The translations under genes and the position numbers were made by a program. From positions 5,479,001 to 5,543,000 of the forward strand of contig NC_088188.1 of the NCBI RefSeq assembly GCF_028769735.1: a stretch of 64,000 bases of DNA. The letters run 5' to 3'. Positions 18,038 through 30,000 of the stretch are shown piece by piece. The notes below the pieces were generated by a model that was not told the origin of the DNA, searched no databases, and worked only from the letters and a program-made list of their open reading frames with translations. This DNA comes from Zonotrichia leucophrys gambelii (lineage: Eukaryota; Chordata; Aves; Passeriformes; Passerellidae). Each line of letters opens with the position of its first letter. The first letter of the stretch is position 1.

Positions 18038-21000
18038 CTGTGGAGAGGAGAGGAGAGGTTAGTGCTGGAGTTCCTGCCACAAGGGAATAGTTGGACATGG
18101 CTGCTGACAATCACACTGAATATCTGTCCTGCTTTCTTCATCATTAACCTCAAAGTGCCCTTTCAGAGCTTGCTGAAAGCAGGAGGAAAACAAAAGCAAA
18201 CTCCCACATTCTCAGCAAATGTAGGCGGCCCCACAGGCAGGAGAAGAAGGGGACACGGTCCCAAACTGAGACAAGGGACCTGTGCTTGTGGCTGCAAATC
18301 ACAGCACTAAACCCAAGGGCTTCTAAAGATCTGCTGCTCAGTCCTGATGGACACAAACTTGGCTGTCACTCCTCTCTAAAGCAAAGATCAGGCTGAGACC
18401 AGGCTTGCAGCATCAAACCTTGTGCAAACACTCTAAATCACCTTCCAACGCTCACATCCGCCCCGCAGCTCCCCAGACCACACATTTCTCTTGGAACTCC
18501 TGGCACAGCTTCCAACAGGAGATAAATCCTCTAATACCAGACACACACAGGTCCCTCAGAAGGGCAGAGAAGTCAAAGACAAGAGTCACAGGGGTGCATG
18601 AAGCAGGACAGAGAGCACCTTCCCGCCAGCCCCGGGCTGGTGCCAGCACAGGGCCACAGACAGCCGGGAACACGGCGGGGCATAAATCTCCCCTTGTCTG
18701 TAAGAGGGGGAAGGGCTCCCTGGCAGTGCTTCCTTGCTAATATCTCTTGGCTTTATCTCTGGGTAACCTTGGCAAGTCACTGCCCATTGCTGAGCAGGCA
18801 CTGGCCCAGCTCACTGGTGACAGAGCAGGGGAATTCTGGTGCTCCTCACTTTGCCCATGTTAAGCATCCTCACCCCCCCAGCCAAATTAACAGCATCTCC
18901 CTCAGCACAGAGCCAGCAGAGAGGGAGGTGTCACTGTCACATTTTCTGGAAAAATCCCTTTGCCAGGATTTCTTCTCCTGGGAAGCTGAGAAGCCTCAGA
19001 GAAAAACGAAAACAACAATTATCTGATACACTTCTCCTGTGTTTGCTGCTTTGGAATGTGGTTTGGACACTGTTTACCAACAGCTCATTGTTTGATTGGT
19101 TTCATGTGAATTATTTTAACTTAATGACCAATCACAGCCAGGCTGTGTTGAGACTCTGGAGAGAGTCATGAGTTTTCATTATAATTCTTTGTAGCCTTCT
19201 GTCTGGATCCTTTCTCTATTCTATAATATAGTATAGTTAATATAGTATAATATAGGATAAATAATAAAATAATAAATTATAGTATAATAAATATAGTGTA
19301 AATAATAAATATGCTATTAAATAAATACACTAATAAACATAGCACAATAAAGTGTAAATAATAAAATAATAATAAAAATTAAAATAAAAATAATATATGC
19401 TTGACATAATATAATGTAATATATATAAATATATACAACATATATATATGTAATATATAAATATAAATAATATTATATAATATATAATTAATATAATAAT
19501 ATTATATAATAATATTATATAATATATAATATATATAATACATCTATTATAATATATATATATATTATATAATTGCCTTCTAGAAGCAAACATGGTAGTC
19601 AGATTGATAATTTTCCTCCTTCACTGGGTGCCCAGTGAACACCCCAGGGAGGAAGGGCAGGCAGGAAGGCTCAGGGTGTGTGTGAGCAGCAGGAGCCCAG
19701 GCTGTGCCCTGCCCTGAGGGCTCTCACCGTGTAGTTGGGGTTGCCGGGCTGGATGCGCAGCTCAGCCAGGATCCAGATGCCATTGGTGAGCTTCAGGGAC
19801 TGGTAGAGCATGTCCTGCCCTTCCACGTTCCTCTTGGCAATGGTGTACACGTTGTTGTTCTGCAGCTTGCTGGAGACAGTGTCTTTGGAGGGAAGGGAGG
19901 AGAAAAAAGGCATCTGTTAGTTCAGATCCATCATCTGCAGAGACAGGAGAGCCCTGGGGAGCATTCCCAGGATGCAAGGGCACAGGGAAATGCTGGCTGC
20001 TTCCCTGGGGACAGGAGCACACGTGACACAAGGAGAAAAACATTCCAGTTCTCTCCATGGACCCACCTCATTCCCTCCAGGCTGTGATCTCCTGGTATTT
20101 GCCCATTTTACAGGGCTCTCACTGCCCTGGGTCACTCAGGACTTGATCAAGGTGAGACTTTAAAGGCTGCTCAGAGGGGAAGAGAACTCTGCTTTCTCCA
20201 CAACCCCCATCCACCTACAGGCAGCCAAAAAGTCAGAAGATGAAGGTGGAAAAGAACAAAGATCACAGCCTGAGGCGTGCTCAGGTTCTGAGGTTGTGTC
20301 CCAGCCACAAGAGCTCCCTCCTACTTTGCTCACACACAGACACTTCTGGCCAAATCAATGTCCTACAAAGCAGTAAAAATCCTCTCCCTTTTTAAAAAAG
20401 TAATTACTTGAAAGGGTAAACCACCCCCCAGGCACTGTCTCCAGACATCACAGGGCTGTGGTGTGGTTTTAACACACAGCCTGACCTCAGCCCTTGCAGA
20501 TGAGGTGTGAATTCAGCTGCACACCTGGATGGGTGTCATTGTCACACACATTATTTCTAAGGGACTTTTTGAGGGAACCAGAACAGGGAAATCCACAGAA
20601 TACAGAGCAGCCCTGGATGCCAAGGGGTTCCTCAGCACACACCAGGCTGTGGATGCCTGTAAAGGGGCACAGGCACACTTTGGGTGGAAGATCCTGATAA
20701 GCATCATTGGCAAATTCCCATTTCTGGTGCTCAACAGGAGAAATTTAACTCCCTGCAGGGGCAGGTGGAACATTTCATCTGTGCTGGGTCATTCAGAGCA
20801 GGCTGGGTCATTTATGACAAAAAATGAGGGACAGAAACAGCCTTAAACCACCTTGCACTGAGAGGCCAGAAATGTGGGATCCATCTAAGGAGCACAGGAG
20901 CAGCACAAAGTGACCACGCAGCTCTAATCCATCCATGGGGTGCCAGAGCTGACAGTGGACACCAGTCTGTGCTGAGGGACTGGACAGAGGACAGCAGAGC

Positions 21001-24000
21001 CCGTTCATGCACCAGGGAATGGTGGGAGGAGGAAGAAAAAGGCAAATCCACCCCTGATGCAGACACTGGGATCCAGTGCCTCTCCCAAGGCAGCCTGGAC
21101 ACTTTGTGCCCCCCTTTGCTCCCCAGAGCAGCTCCCTGCAGGCCCAGGATGGTTCAGGCATGCAGCCACCCAGACACACTCAGATTTAGGCTTCCTCTCT
21201 TCCCCAGTTACTATGGAAACTGGCTGATATATGTAACTAATGAGATCTTTTGCTTAAAACCCCTCATTGCCTGTCTCCTCCTCCCACCCATACTCCTCCT
21301 CCCCACAATAAACTCAGCCAGACTTGGGAAATGGGCAGTGCAGAGCAGTCCCCTGCTCACAGGGAGTGTGCCTGGGATTAATCCATGCTGCAAGGACATC
21401 ACCCACCAGCAAAGAACCCCAAATTCCCATATTCTTATGCTCTCAAGCCATCAGCAGGAGCCTCCAGGCCTTTGGGAAGGCACAGAGCCCAACACAAGCA
21501 CAGGCTCAGACAGGACATCCTTGTCTGAGAGGGTTGCTGGTATTAAATGGGATTTTTTGGACTCATTTTGACAGGCTGTGGTTAAACCTCACCCCTCTGG
21601 AAGGTGGAACTGCTGGCAAGGACTTTCTCCAGCAAGCCTGACACCTGCCACAGCAGCCTCCCCTCTGCTGGGAGGTGCTGTCAGAGCAAAGGCATTCCCT
21701 GGGGAGCAGGGATGCAGGACTGGAATGAGAAGCTGCAATTTTGGCTGCTGCCCCATCACAGGGGTGATGGCAGAGCAAGGGAACTGTGCCTAGGGAGCTC
21801 AGCTGGTGAGACACAGCCACAGAGCAGCTGCTCTTACACCAAAATCTTCACGTGATGCCTCCTCTTGCCATGGAAACACCCCCAGCCCCTGCTGAGGGGC
21901 AGATTCCAGAGCAGGAATGAGCCTGTAGGGGGATACAGGGAGGGAAAGTGAGGCAGGGCAAACCCTAGGAAGGTTTTTACAGTTTTCTGCTCCCCTGACC
22001 TCAAAGAGCACAAAAAGCCCCACCAAAAGATGCCCTGCCCCAGCCAGAGCAATGGTGAGCAGCTGGAGCTGATGCTTGGCTTGCCTGGCCCTCCTGCCCC
22101 CTGTCTGAGCACAGATTTGGGGAGAGCTGAGCCCCTCTCCCCCCAGGTAGCAGCTCCCATCCCTCCTGTGCTCTGGAGTATCAGCAATTTGGATTTTGGA
22201 GATCATCAGAGTTGCTAAGCAACAGTGGCAGGCTGGGGCTGGCTGAAGGCAGGACCGCTAATGCCATGTGACAGCACAGCCTTTATTTAAAAAAATAAAG
22301 AAATAAAATCAAAGAAACCCAGGCAGATCTTGCTGGGAGCAGGGAGGCCAGGGAGGCAGGAGCAGGGCTGAGTGATTTTGGGGACTCTGCAAAGCAGCAC
22401 AAGGCACAGCTGGCCTTGCACTGCAACTTTCTTTTGTCTCAAGGTTTCTTCTCAGAACCCTCCTGAAGCACAAGGGAAGGACAAGGGAAGGGAGGTTTGG
22501 CCATCACCAAGGCCAGGGAAGCCTCTGACATCAGCCCAGCTTTCAGGGCTGGTTTGTTTGGTTTGTTTTCCTTGTATTTTCCTTTCTGAACAGAATTTTT
22601 GACCTCAGTCCCTCAGCCAAGCAGTGCACATGGAAATACAGGGAGGAACAACTCAACAGCTCACAGGGTCTCCTTCTTTGCATTGAAGGGACCCAACTCC
22701 TTTTTTAACAGCACTTTTCTCCTGGGTAAAGCAAAGGATGAGCTCAAATCTTCTGCCCACCAGCTTAAGAACTTCACATCTGAGCTCAGAGAGCCAAGAT
22801 GGACACTTGGCAGGGGGTGTGCACCAAGGACAGGCACAACTCAGAGCCAACACTGACCACACACCTTGTCTGACCTTTGTGGCAATCTGCAGCAAGCACT
22901 CCATACAGAAAGTACAATTTAATGCTTTTATTTGATGCTGTGATAGCCCAGAACATCCCTGTGCCATTTCCAGCAGCACCTGAATGGTTCTGAGCATCCA
23001 GCCAAGAATTGCATTCAAATACCAAGCACAGGCTGATCCACTGGGGAGGCACTTGGGGCAATGTTCTGACACCACATTCATTTCCAGGACATGTAATATG
23101 CACCAGTTTTGTAATTTATTAAACCATCAGCTACAGGATTTGCACATTCAGAAAAAAACAAAATACCATGCAAGCTTGTGTGATTTCCCCCCAGGTTTTT
23201 TCATCAAAATAAAATCCAATTTACTTTTTTTTTCTGGCATTAGCAAATTATCTGGGGGAGAAAAACACAGTGACCACTGCATACCAATAAAGCCATGTTA
23301 AACTCCAAACAAGAAAGGTACCAAATTGTGCACCAGTGATAAACAAAACCAAAATTCCTGTGCTGAACAGCACAGCAAGTGATGGAATACCATTAAATGG
23401 GAGGAAATCTCCATGTGCAAGTCAGCTCATCCTCTTTCACTCTGTGGGTTTGGGTAAGCAGTGTTTAGGAAAAAGGAAACCATTTAGCTCATCTGATTTG
23501 CATATCCTAATGTAGGGATCCTTTAGAATTTAGTCAAACTTAGCATGTTGAAAAAATCTCAGTGTAAACAAGGCAAACTGAGCTTCAGTGCATGCTCAGT
23601 TACAGGGGAAACCTCAGCTGCACCAACAGCACCCAGAATATTTGAGCTGTAACAGTTAAGCAATCTATTTTCATGCACTAGATTCATGTATTTTCATTAA
23701 AAAAAAAAAAAACCCAAATCAATTAATTTAGCACTGGATTAATAAGAGATGAGGATGCTGGGCTATAACCACGACCTTGTGTTTTCATTATTTCTGAATG
23801 AGGTTTTCTCCAGGGAACTTTCCCAACCTCTTCCTAAGAGGCTGATGCACAGAACAGATGAATTCAAGATGTGCAGGGCATCCCAAGCACACCTTGGCCC
23901 CATGACAGAGCTCCAGAGGGATTTGCTCCTCCACAGCCCTCAGGAACAGCCTCAGGCCAGGTCCATCTCTCACCACTGGGAACCTGAGCCCCAAATCCAG

Positions 24001-27000
24001 ATCTAAGCACTCATCTCTCCCTGAGTCACTGGGGAATGGTGGGAATAGCTTCAAAGGTCCAGGATTTGCTTTTTTTGGAAGCAAAGATGGTGGAGACACA
24101 ATCAGCTCACAGATCAGACCCCAATTCCCACTCACAGATACCTGCTCCTCATCCCACAGCCTGGCACCTTTTCCTTGGCTTCCCTTGCCCTGCTCTGGGC
24201 TACCTGCAGCAGCCAAGACTTTCTGCTTGCTCAGTGCTTTGGGATGAGCTTTTTTTGCCATCCCTGTTGCAAGCTACCAAAGCTCCAACCAATCCTATTT
24301 GGCTTGTGGGCACAGGATGGATCTTTTCCCCACAAAGGCCTGGGAGCACAGACTGCCACAGAAGCTTCTCTGCTGTCTGTCTGTGTTTATCTCCTTTTGT
24401 TTGAAGGAGGAAAAGCAATAACCTGGAGAGGAGTCTGCAGTTTGCACAGGAGGTGCTGTAAGGTGACTGTTGCACTGTGACAGACAGCTCTGGATGTACA
24501 AGGAACTCACACACTGCTTTTCTGACAGATCAAATCCCAGCCCCCAGCAAATCCCTGTTTCAAGTCTAACTCACTTCAGAGCAGTTCCTGAGCTCACAGC
24601 AGCATCCTGGCTCTTCCCTGCTCTTCCCTCTCCTCATTTCTTACAGGTACATCCCAATCTCTTGGCTGCACACACCTGCTATCATGTCTGTCACATTGCA
24701 CATCAGCTTCTTCATCACCCACTCTTGTAATTCCCCAGTTCCACTAAGCAGCATTCTTCATTTCCACCTTCATTTCCTCATTTTTCACCTCCTTGATTAC
24801 TCCTGTCTTAGTTCAGACACTTTCTAGAAAGCCTCAAATGGATCCATTGTCTGCATCTCCCAAGACTCCTGCCTTGCCCTTAACAAAATCTAAATAGGGA
24901 AAAAGTGCAGGGTGTTTATACAGAAAGAAATTCAAATTTCAGTTTCTCCACTGAGGAAGAGCAGCACCCCTTGCTTGACTGCTCTGCAGGGCCTCCAGGA
25001 TGGCTGCACAGATGTGAGAATTCATGAAAGGAAAGGCTGTTTGCAGCTGGGAGGAGGAGAGCTGGGAGAAGGAAAGCTGGCGAAGAACTGGAGAAGGGGA
25101 GCTGGGAAAAGGAGAACTGAGAATAGGAAAGCTGGGAGAAGGAGAGATGGGACAAAGGGAGATGGGAGAAAGGGAGAATGGGAAAAGGAGAGCTGGGAGA
25201 AGGAGAATGGGAGAAGAACTGGGAGAAGGAGAGCTGAGAGAAGGAGAGATGGGAGAAAGGGAGATGGGAGAAAGGGAGAAAGGGAAAAGGAGAGCTGGGA
25301 AAAGGAGAGCTGGAGAAGAAGAGCTGGGAGTAGGAAAACTGGGAGTAGGAAAACTGGGAGGAGAGCTGGGAGAAGGAGAGCTGAGAGGAGAACTGAGAGA
25401 AGGAGAGCTGAGAATAGAAAAGCTGGGAGAAAGAGAGCTGAGAGAAGGAGAGCTGGGAGGAGAAGAACAGGAGAAGGAGAACTGAGAATAGAAAAGCTGG
25501 GAGAAAGCTGAGAGAAGGAAAACTGGGAGAAGGAGAGCTGAGAGAAGGAGAGCTGGGAGAAGGAAAACTGGGAGAAGGAGAGCAGAGAGAAGGAAAGCAG
25601 AGAGAAGGAAAGCAGAGAGAAGGAAAGCAGAGAGAAGGAAAGCAGAGAGAAGGAAAGCAGAGAGAAGGAGAGCTGGGAGAAGGAAAACTGGGAGAAGGAG
25701 AGCCAGGCCCTGAGGGTGCAGGGATCACTCCTGCCCAGCCTCTGCCAGCCCAGCTGCTCCACAGGGCTCTGAGTGGCTGTGGAGCTGTGTGAGGGCCCTG
25801 CTCTGGGAGCTGGGTATTTTTAGCTCCAGCTGCACTCACGTCACGGGGCTGGGATCAGCCAGGCTGAGGCATGAATGGTGTCTCAGCACTCACCACCTGG
25901 TGGGTGGGCTCAGGCTGGGCATGAATGACTGAGCCCAGCAGATCCCAGCAGGGAGAACAGCTCACTCCAAGGAGCCAGCAGTGCTCCTGAGCTGCTCCCT
26001 GTGCACAAACCCAGCCTCTCCTCAGGTCTGGTGAGGAGCTGCTGCGATCTGCAGAGTTTTGTGCAGCTCTGCCACGAGTGCATTGCAAACCTGCAAAGAC
26101 ACCACAAGCACTGACAGCCCAAACTGAGAGCTTTATTGTGGTTACACATCTCCTGCAGGAACAGGAACCAGCCCTTCCTCCACAAGGATCAAATTCCTAA
26201 AGATTTTACATGTAAACTTGCTTTTTTTGGAAGAATGGATAGTCTTAAGCCTATTGTGAATCTTGAAAAATCATCACCCTACTGAGGCACATGGCCTGGC
26301 ACACACCCTTGCTCTGGTGTAAACTAAAAGATGGACTCAGCTCCTGCCAGATTTCACCCAGCCTACTCTGCCTCTGCCCTAGTGTCTCACTTGCCATGCT
26401 GTGAGAAGCCTGCACCCCTGAGGATGCTGGAATTCCACACTCCATGGGTTTTGGATATGGCTGATCCTTGTGCAAGCAAGGCTTGGTGCTCTTAGCATGG
26501 TCTGAGCTAGAGGAGGTTACTGCCTGGAGGAAATCAAGGTGGGCAGGCTGAGTCAGGGCTGCACTGGTTAAAAAAAAAATAGAAAATATAGAAAAAACAC
26601 AAGGGGCTCAGGCAAGCACACAACATTTCACTGGTTTTCCCTCCTGCAAGCTCTTGGCTTGCTCCATGCTCAAGCCCAGGTGGTCAAACAGGAGTTGAAG
26701 AGGGAGAAGGTGAGGGCAGCATAAACAGAAGCCTCAGTGGCTGGAAGTGTTTGCAATCTGTTTATGGGGTGAGACCCACCTTCTGTGGGATGAGACCCAC
26801 CTTCTGCCAAAGAGGCTGCAGGTCCTGGCAGGTCCTGCACTCCCCAAGCACCCCAAGGGATGGGCTGTGCTCTGGAGAGGCTCTGCAGCCACGTTCCTGC
26901 CTGGAAGAGGCTGCAGATCCCACTGAGAGGAACTGCCTGGTGCTCCCTGCTCTCCCTGACAGCTGGAAACTTGTCCTGCCCTGAGCAGTCTGGCCCTGAG

Positions 27001-30000
27001 CTGGCAAACCCTTCTGCAATGGGGAGCATTCTGTCACTCCAAATTTCATAACATCTTCTTCCAGAGGGAGGAGGGGGAGGCCAGGCTGCAGGATTGCCAA
27101 TCCTCCCAGCCACATCCCCTTCCAGGCAGCACCTCAACACCAAAATGAGCAGCTTCCAGGGCTCTTTATCTCTAATCAGTGTTTCTGATTGGAGATAAAA
27201 GAGTCCTGGATGCAGCCAGGGCATGGCCAGGGCAGAAGACAGCAGCAGCAGCAGCTCTGCAGTGCAGGGAGAGGCAATGCCAAGCTCAGTGAGGAGCAGA
27301 GGGAGGACTGGGGGAGGCACAGAGGTTGTTCTCATTTCAAACCCCACAGTGAAATCAAGTCATAAGGTCCAACAGCTGCTATTTTTCCCCCTCCTCTTGC
27401 GTGCTCCAGCTTTTATATTCCAAAATAGTAATAATTATGAGTACAAAGAGACCCATGGTTTCTGTCTGCTATTGAAGCACGAGGGTGTTCATTGTGTAAT
27501 AGCAGGCATGGGAGAATAAAAAGGTTACAGGGCTGGTAATCAATAGGGACACTTCTTTCATCTGTGAAACAGAGCAGCTTTTGGTAGAATCACTTGGCTC
27601 CTGTCCAGAACCTCCAGAACAGGAGCAGAGCTGCTGAGCTGGCCCCATTCCACCCTTTTACACTCCCTTATCCTTCAGCAGTAGTAAGGTCACACGTACA
27701 AGATGCTCACAGAGGAAACTCTACAGCCACACAAACTGAACAGGACCAAACATGATGAAAATGCATCAATACCTCAGCTAACACCAGCACACCCCTCCCA
27801 CCTGGCCTGTCCTCCTCAAACACCCAACACCCTGCAGTGTCTCTAGGGTTAAATCTTTCACGTCAGAAAAGAAGAAAGAAGCTGCCAAAAGGTGAAGTGA
27901 GTGGCCCAGGGTGATGCAGCAGGGCTGGAACACTTTGATCACAACTCACAGCAGCAGGACAGGGTTGCTGAACAGCCCCAACACCACATTCAGCTCCATT
28001 TAAAGAGCAGCTTTGCAGGGAAGCAAAGTATAAAAGGGAAAACAAGAATACAAGGTCCAGAATGAAAGGAAGAAACAGACTGGTCAAATCAAAGACTTGG
28101 GATTTTTAGATGTGCTTTTATGAGGACCCAGCAAAAGTTTTTTGACTGAAACAAGCCCTAGGATCCCAGGCTGTGCTATTCAAAAGTGCAATACTTACAT
28201 CTTCATCAGCCATCAGCTTATTTTACTAAGGTGATATTAATAAGGTGATTTTTAATGGCAATACATCAAAAGTGCTCTCAGCATGGCAGAATGAAGCTAC
28301 TCACCAGCATTCAGGTGACAGTCTTTAATCTGGAACTGAAGCTCATTTTCATTTGGAATATCCTTCCATGTTGCAAGGAAGACCTGGCGCTCTAGAAACA
28401 AAAAAATCCCCTCAGCACTGTGGGATCCTCACAGGACCCCAGCATTAATTAACACACCACAGAATATTCCAAAGCAGACACACTGAAGGGCTTTTGGGAA
28501 CTTTTTTCCCTGCTGGGGACAGATTTATTCCTGGATTTACCTCAGACTCTTTGTAAAAGCAGCAAAGCTTTGATGGATTTTGGCCTCCCCCAAAAGAGGA
28601 ATAGTTTTTGCCATATGAGCTGTTTACAAGCCAAGAATATGCAGGATTTGACAAGAAGGAAGGAGATCCATATATTTAGGATTATGTTAGTGAAAGCTGC
28701 TTTTCTAGCAACTTCCAGCCAATTCAAACAAAACTTTTATAATAAAGGTGACTAGGAATACAAAAATTCCAGTGAAAATGGTGACTAGAAATACAAATAA
28801 AGTGTGCAAAAGTTATTTGTGACAGCTGATTCCTGCATGATTACAGCTGCTTGCAAGGTGACATTTGATGTCATTCCTGAACCCAGTGAAGCAGTTTGGG
28901 AGGAATAAAGGTGACTAGGAATACAATAAAGGTGACTAGGAATACAAAAATTCCAGTGAAAATGGTATGGGTGAAAATCCTAGACTCATTCAAGTGAATC
29001 AAACCATCAAAAACCCCCAAAACTACAACAAATCCAACCCAAACAAATTAAAAAAAAATCAGCTTCAAAGAAAACAGATCCACCTGGCTGAGAGAATGAG
29101 AGGAGGGGACTTGGGTTCTGCAGCTGGAGGACAATGGGGACAGGACAACAGGGACAACCAGACCAGACCTGCTGAGATGCAGTGGTTTGAAGGTCAAGGC
29201 ACAGGTGAAACAGAGCCAGGAGGGACCTGCAGCTCCAGCTGGGCACAGCCTGGATGAAAGAGGCTCAGCACAAACCCCAAAGCACTCACCCATTTTGCCA
29301 TCCTCCACGAAAAGCACGTTGAGAGGGATGAGGCAGCTGAAGTAAAAGACATCAATGTTGTTTTTCACAGCCACCTGTCACAGAGAAAACAGGGAGGTTA
29401 AAGAGTCTCTCTCAGCTGGAAAAGCAAAGGGATCACACACAGTCTGATCACCCTGGAGTGCTCTCTCTGAGCACAGGCCAGGCTGAATGGGATGTACTGA
29501 GCTCCTGGGCAGTTTCAGAAAGGACCAGTCCCCTGCTCCATTTTCACTGAAAGCTGCCCAAACTTCTCCTGTGAACCTTCCATTGTGCTGCTTCAGAGCC
29601 AGCTCCACTCAGGGGCTCACAGCAGCATCCTGGCTCTTTCCTGCCTCTCCCTCTCCTCACTTCTTACAGGTACATCCCAACCTCTTGGTTGCACACACCT
29701 GCTATCATGTCTGTCACATTGCACATCAGCTTCTTCATCACCCACTCTTGTAATTCCCCAGCTCCAAACCTGTGCAGTATTCTTCATTTTCACCTTCATT
29801 TCCTTATTTTTCACCTCTTAGATTACTCCTGTCTCAGTCCAGACACTTTCTAGAAAGCCTCAAATGAGTCCACTGCCTGCATCTTCCTTGCAGCATCTCC
29901 CAAGATTCCTGCCTCTCCCTCAGTAAAATCTAAATAGGGAATATGTGCTGGGTATTGATTCCTGGAAGAAGAAAGCCCTGCTAGAGAGCAATCAGGTAAA

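Larger units (their letters stand above)
18038..19727 (-). other. AP2B1 last intron, largely an LTR
   Basis: A 718-bp solo LTR (18929-19646) fills almost half of this intron. The rest is unique DNA with no other exon seen. Confidence 0.85.
19883..28304 (-). other. AP2B1 intron with a purine minisatellite and one copy of a duplication
   Basis: This intron is 8.4 kb. It contains copy 1 of a roughly 320-bp duplication (24591-24901), the 15-bp purine minisatellite (25020-25705) and a 16-bp doublet tgagacccaccttctg near 26769-26806. The rest is unique, with no exon or RNA gene recognised. Confidence 0.75.
28392..29289 (-). other. AP2B1 intron with short repeats
   Basis: A 20-30 bp motif around gtgactaggaatacaa occurs several times between 28740 and 28970. 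One arm of a distant inverted repeat lies at 28803-28880. Nothing else is recognised. Confidence 0.75.

Noticed and set aside
24912..25839. Long open frames on both strands in the purine repeat
   Set aside because: They arise because the 15-bp unit is a multiple of three; the translations are repeats of a few residues and no gene family is seen.
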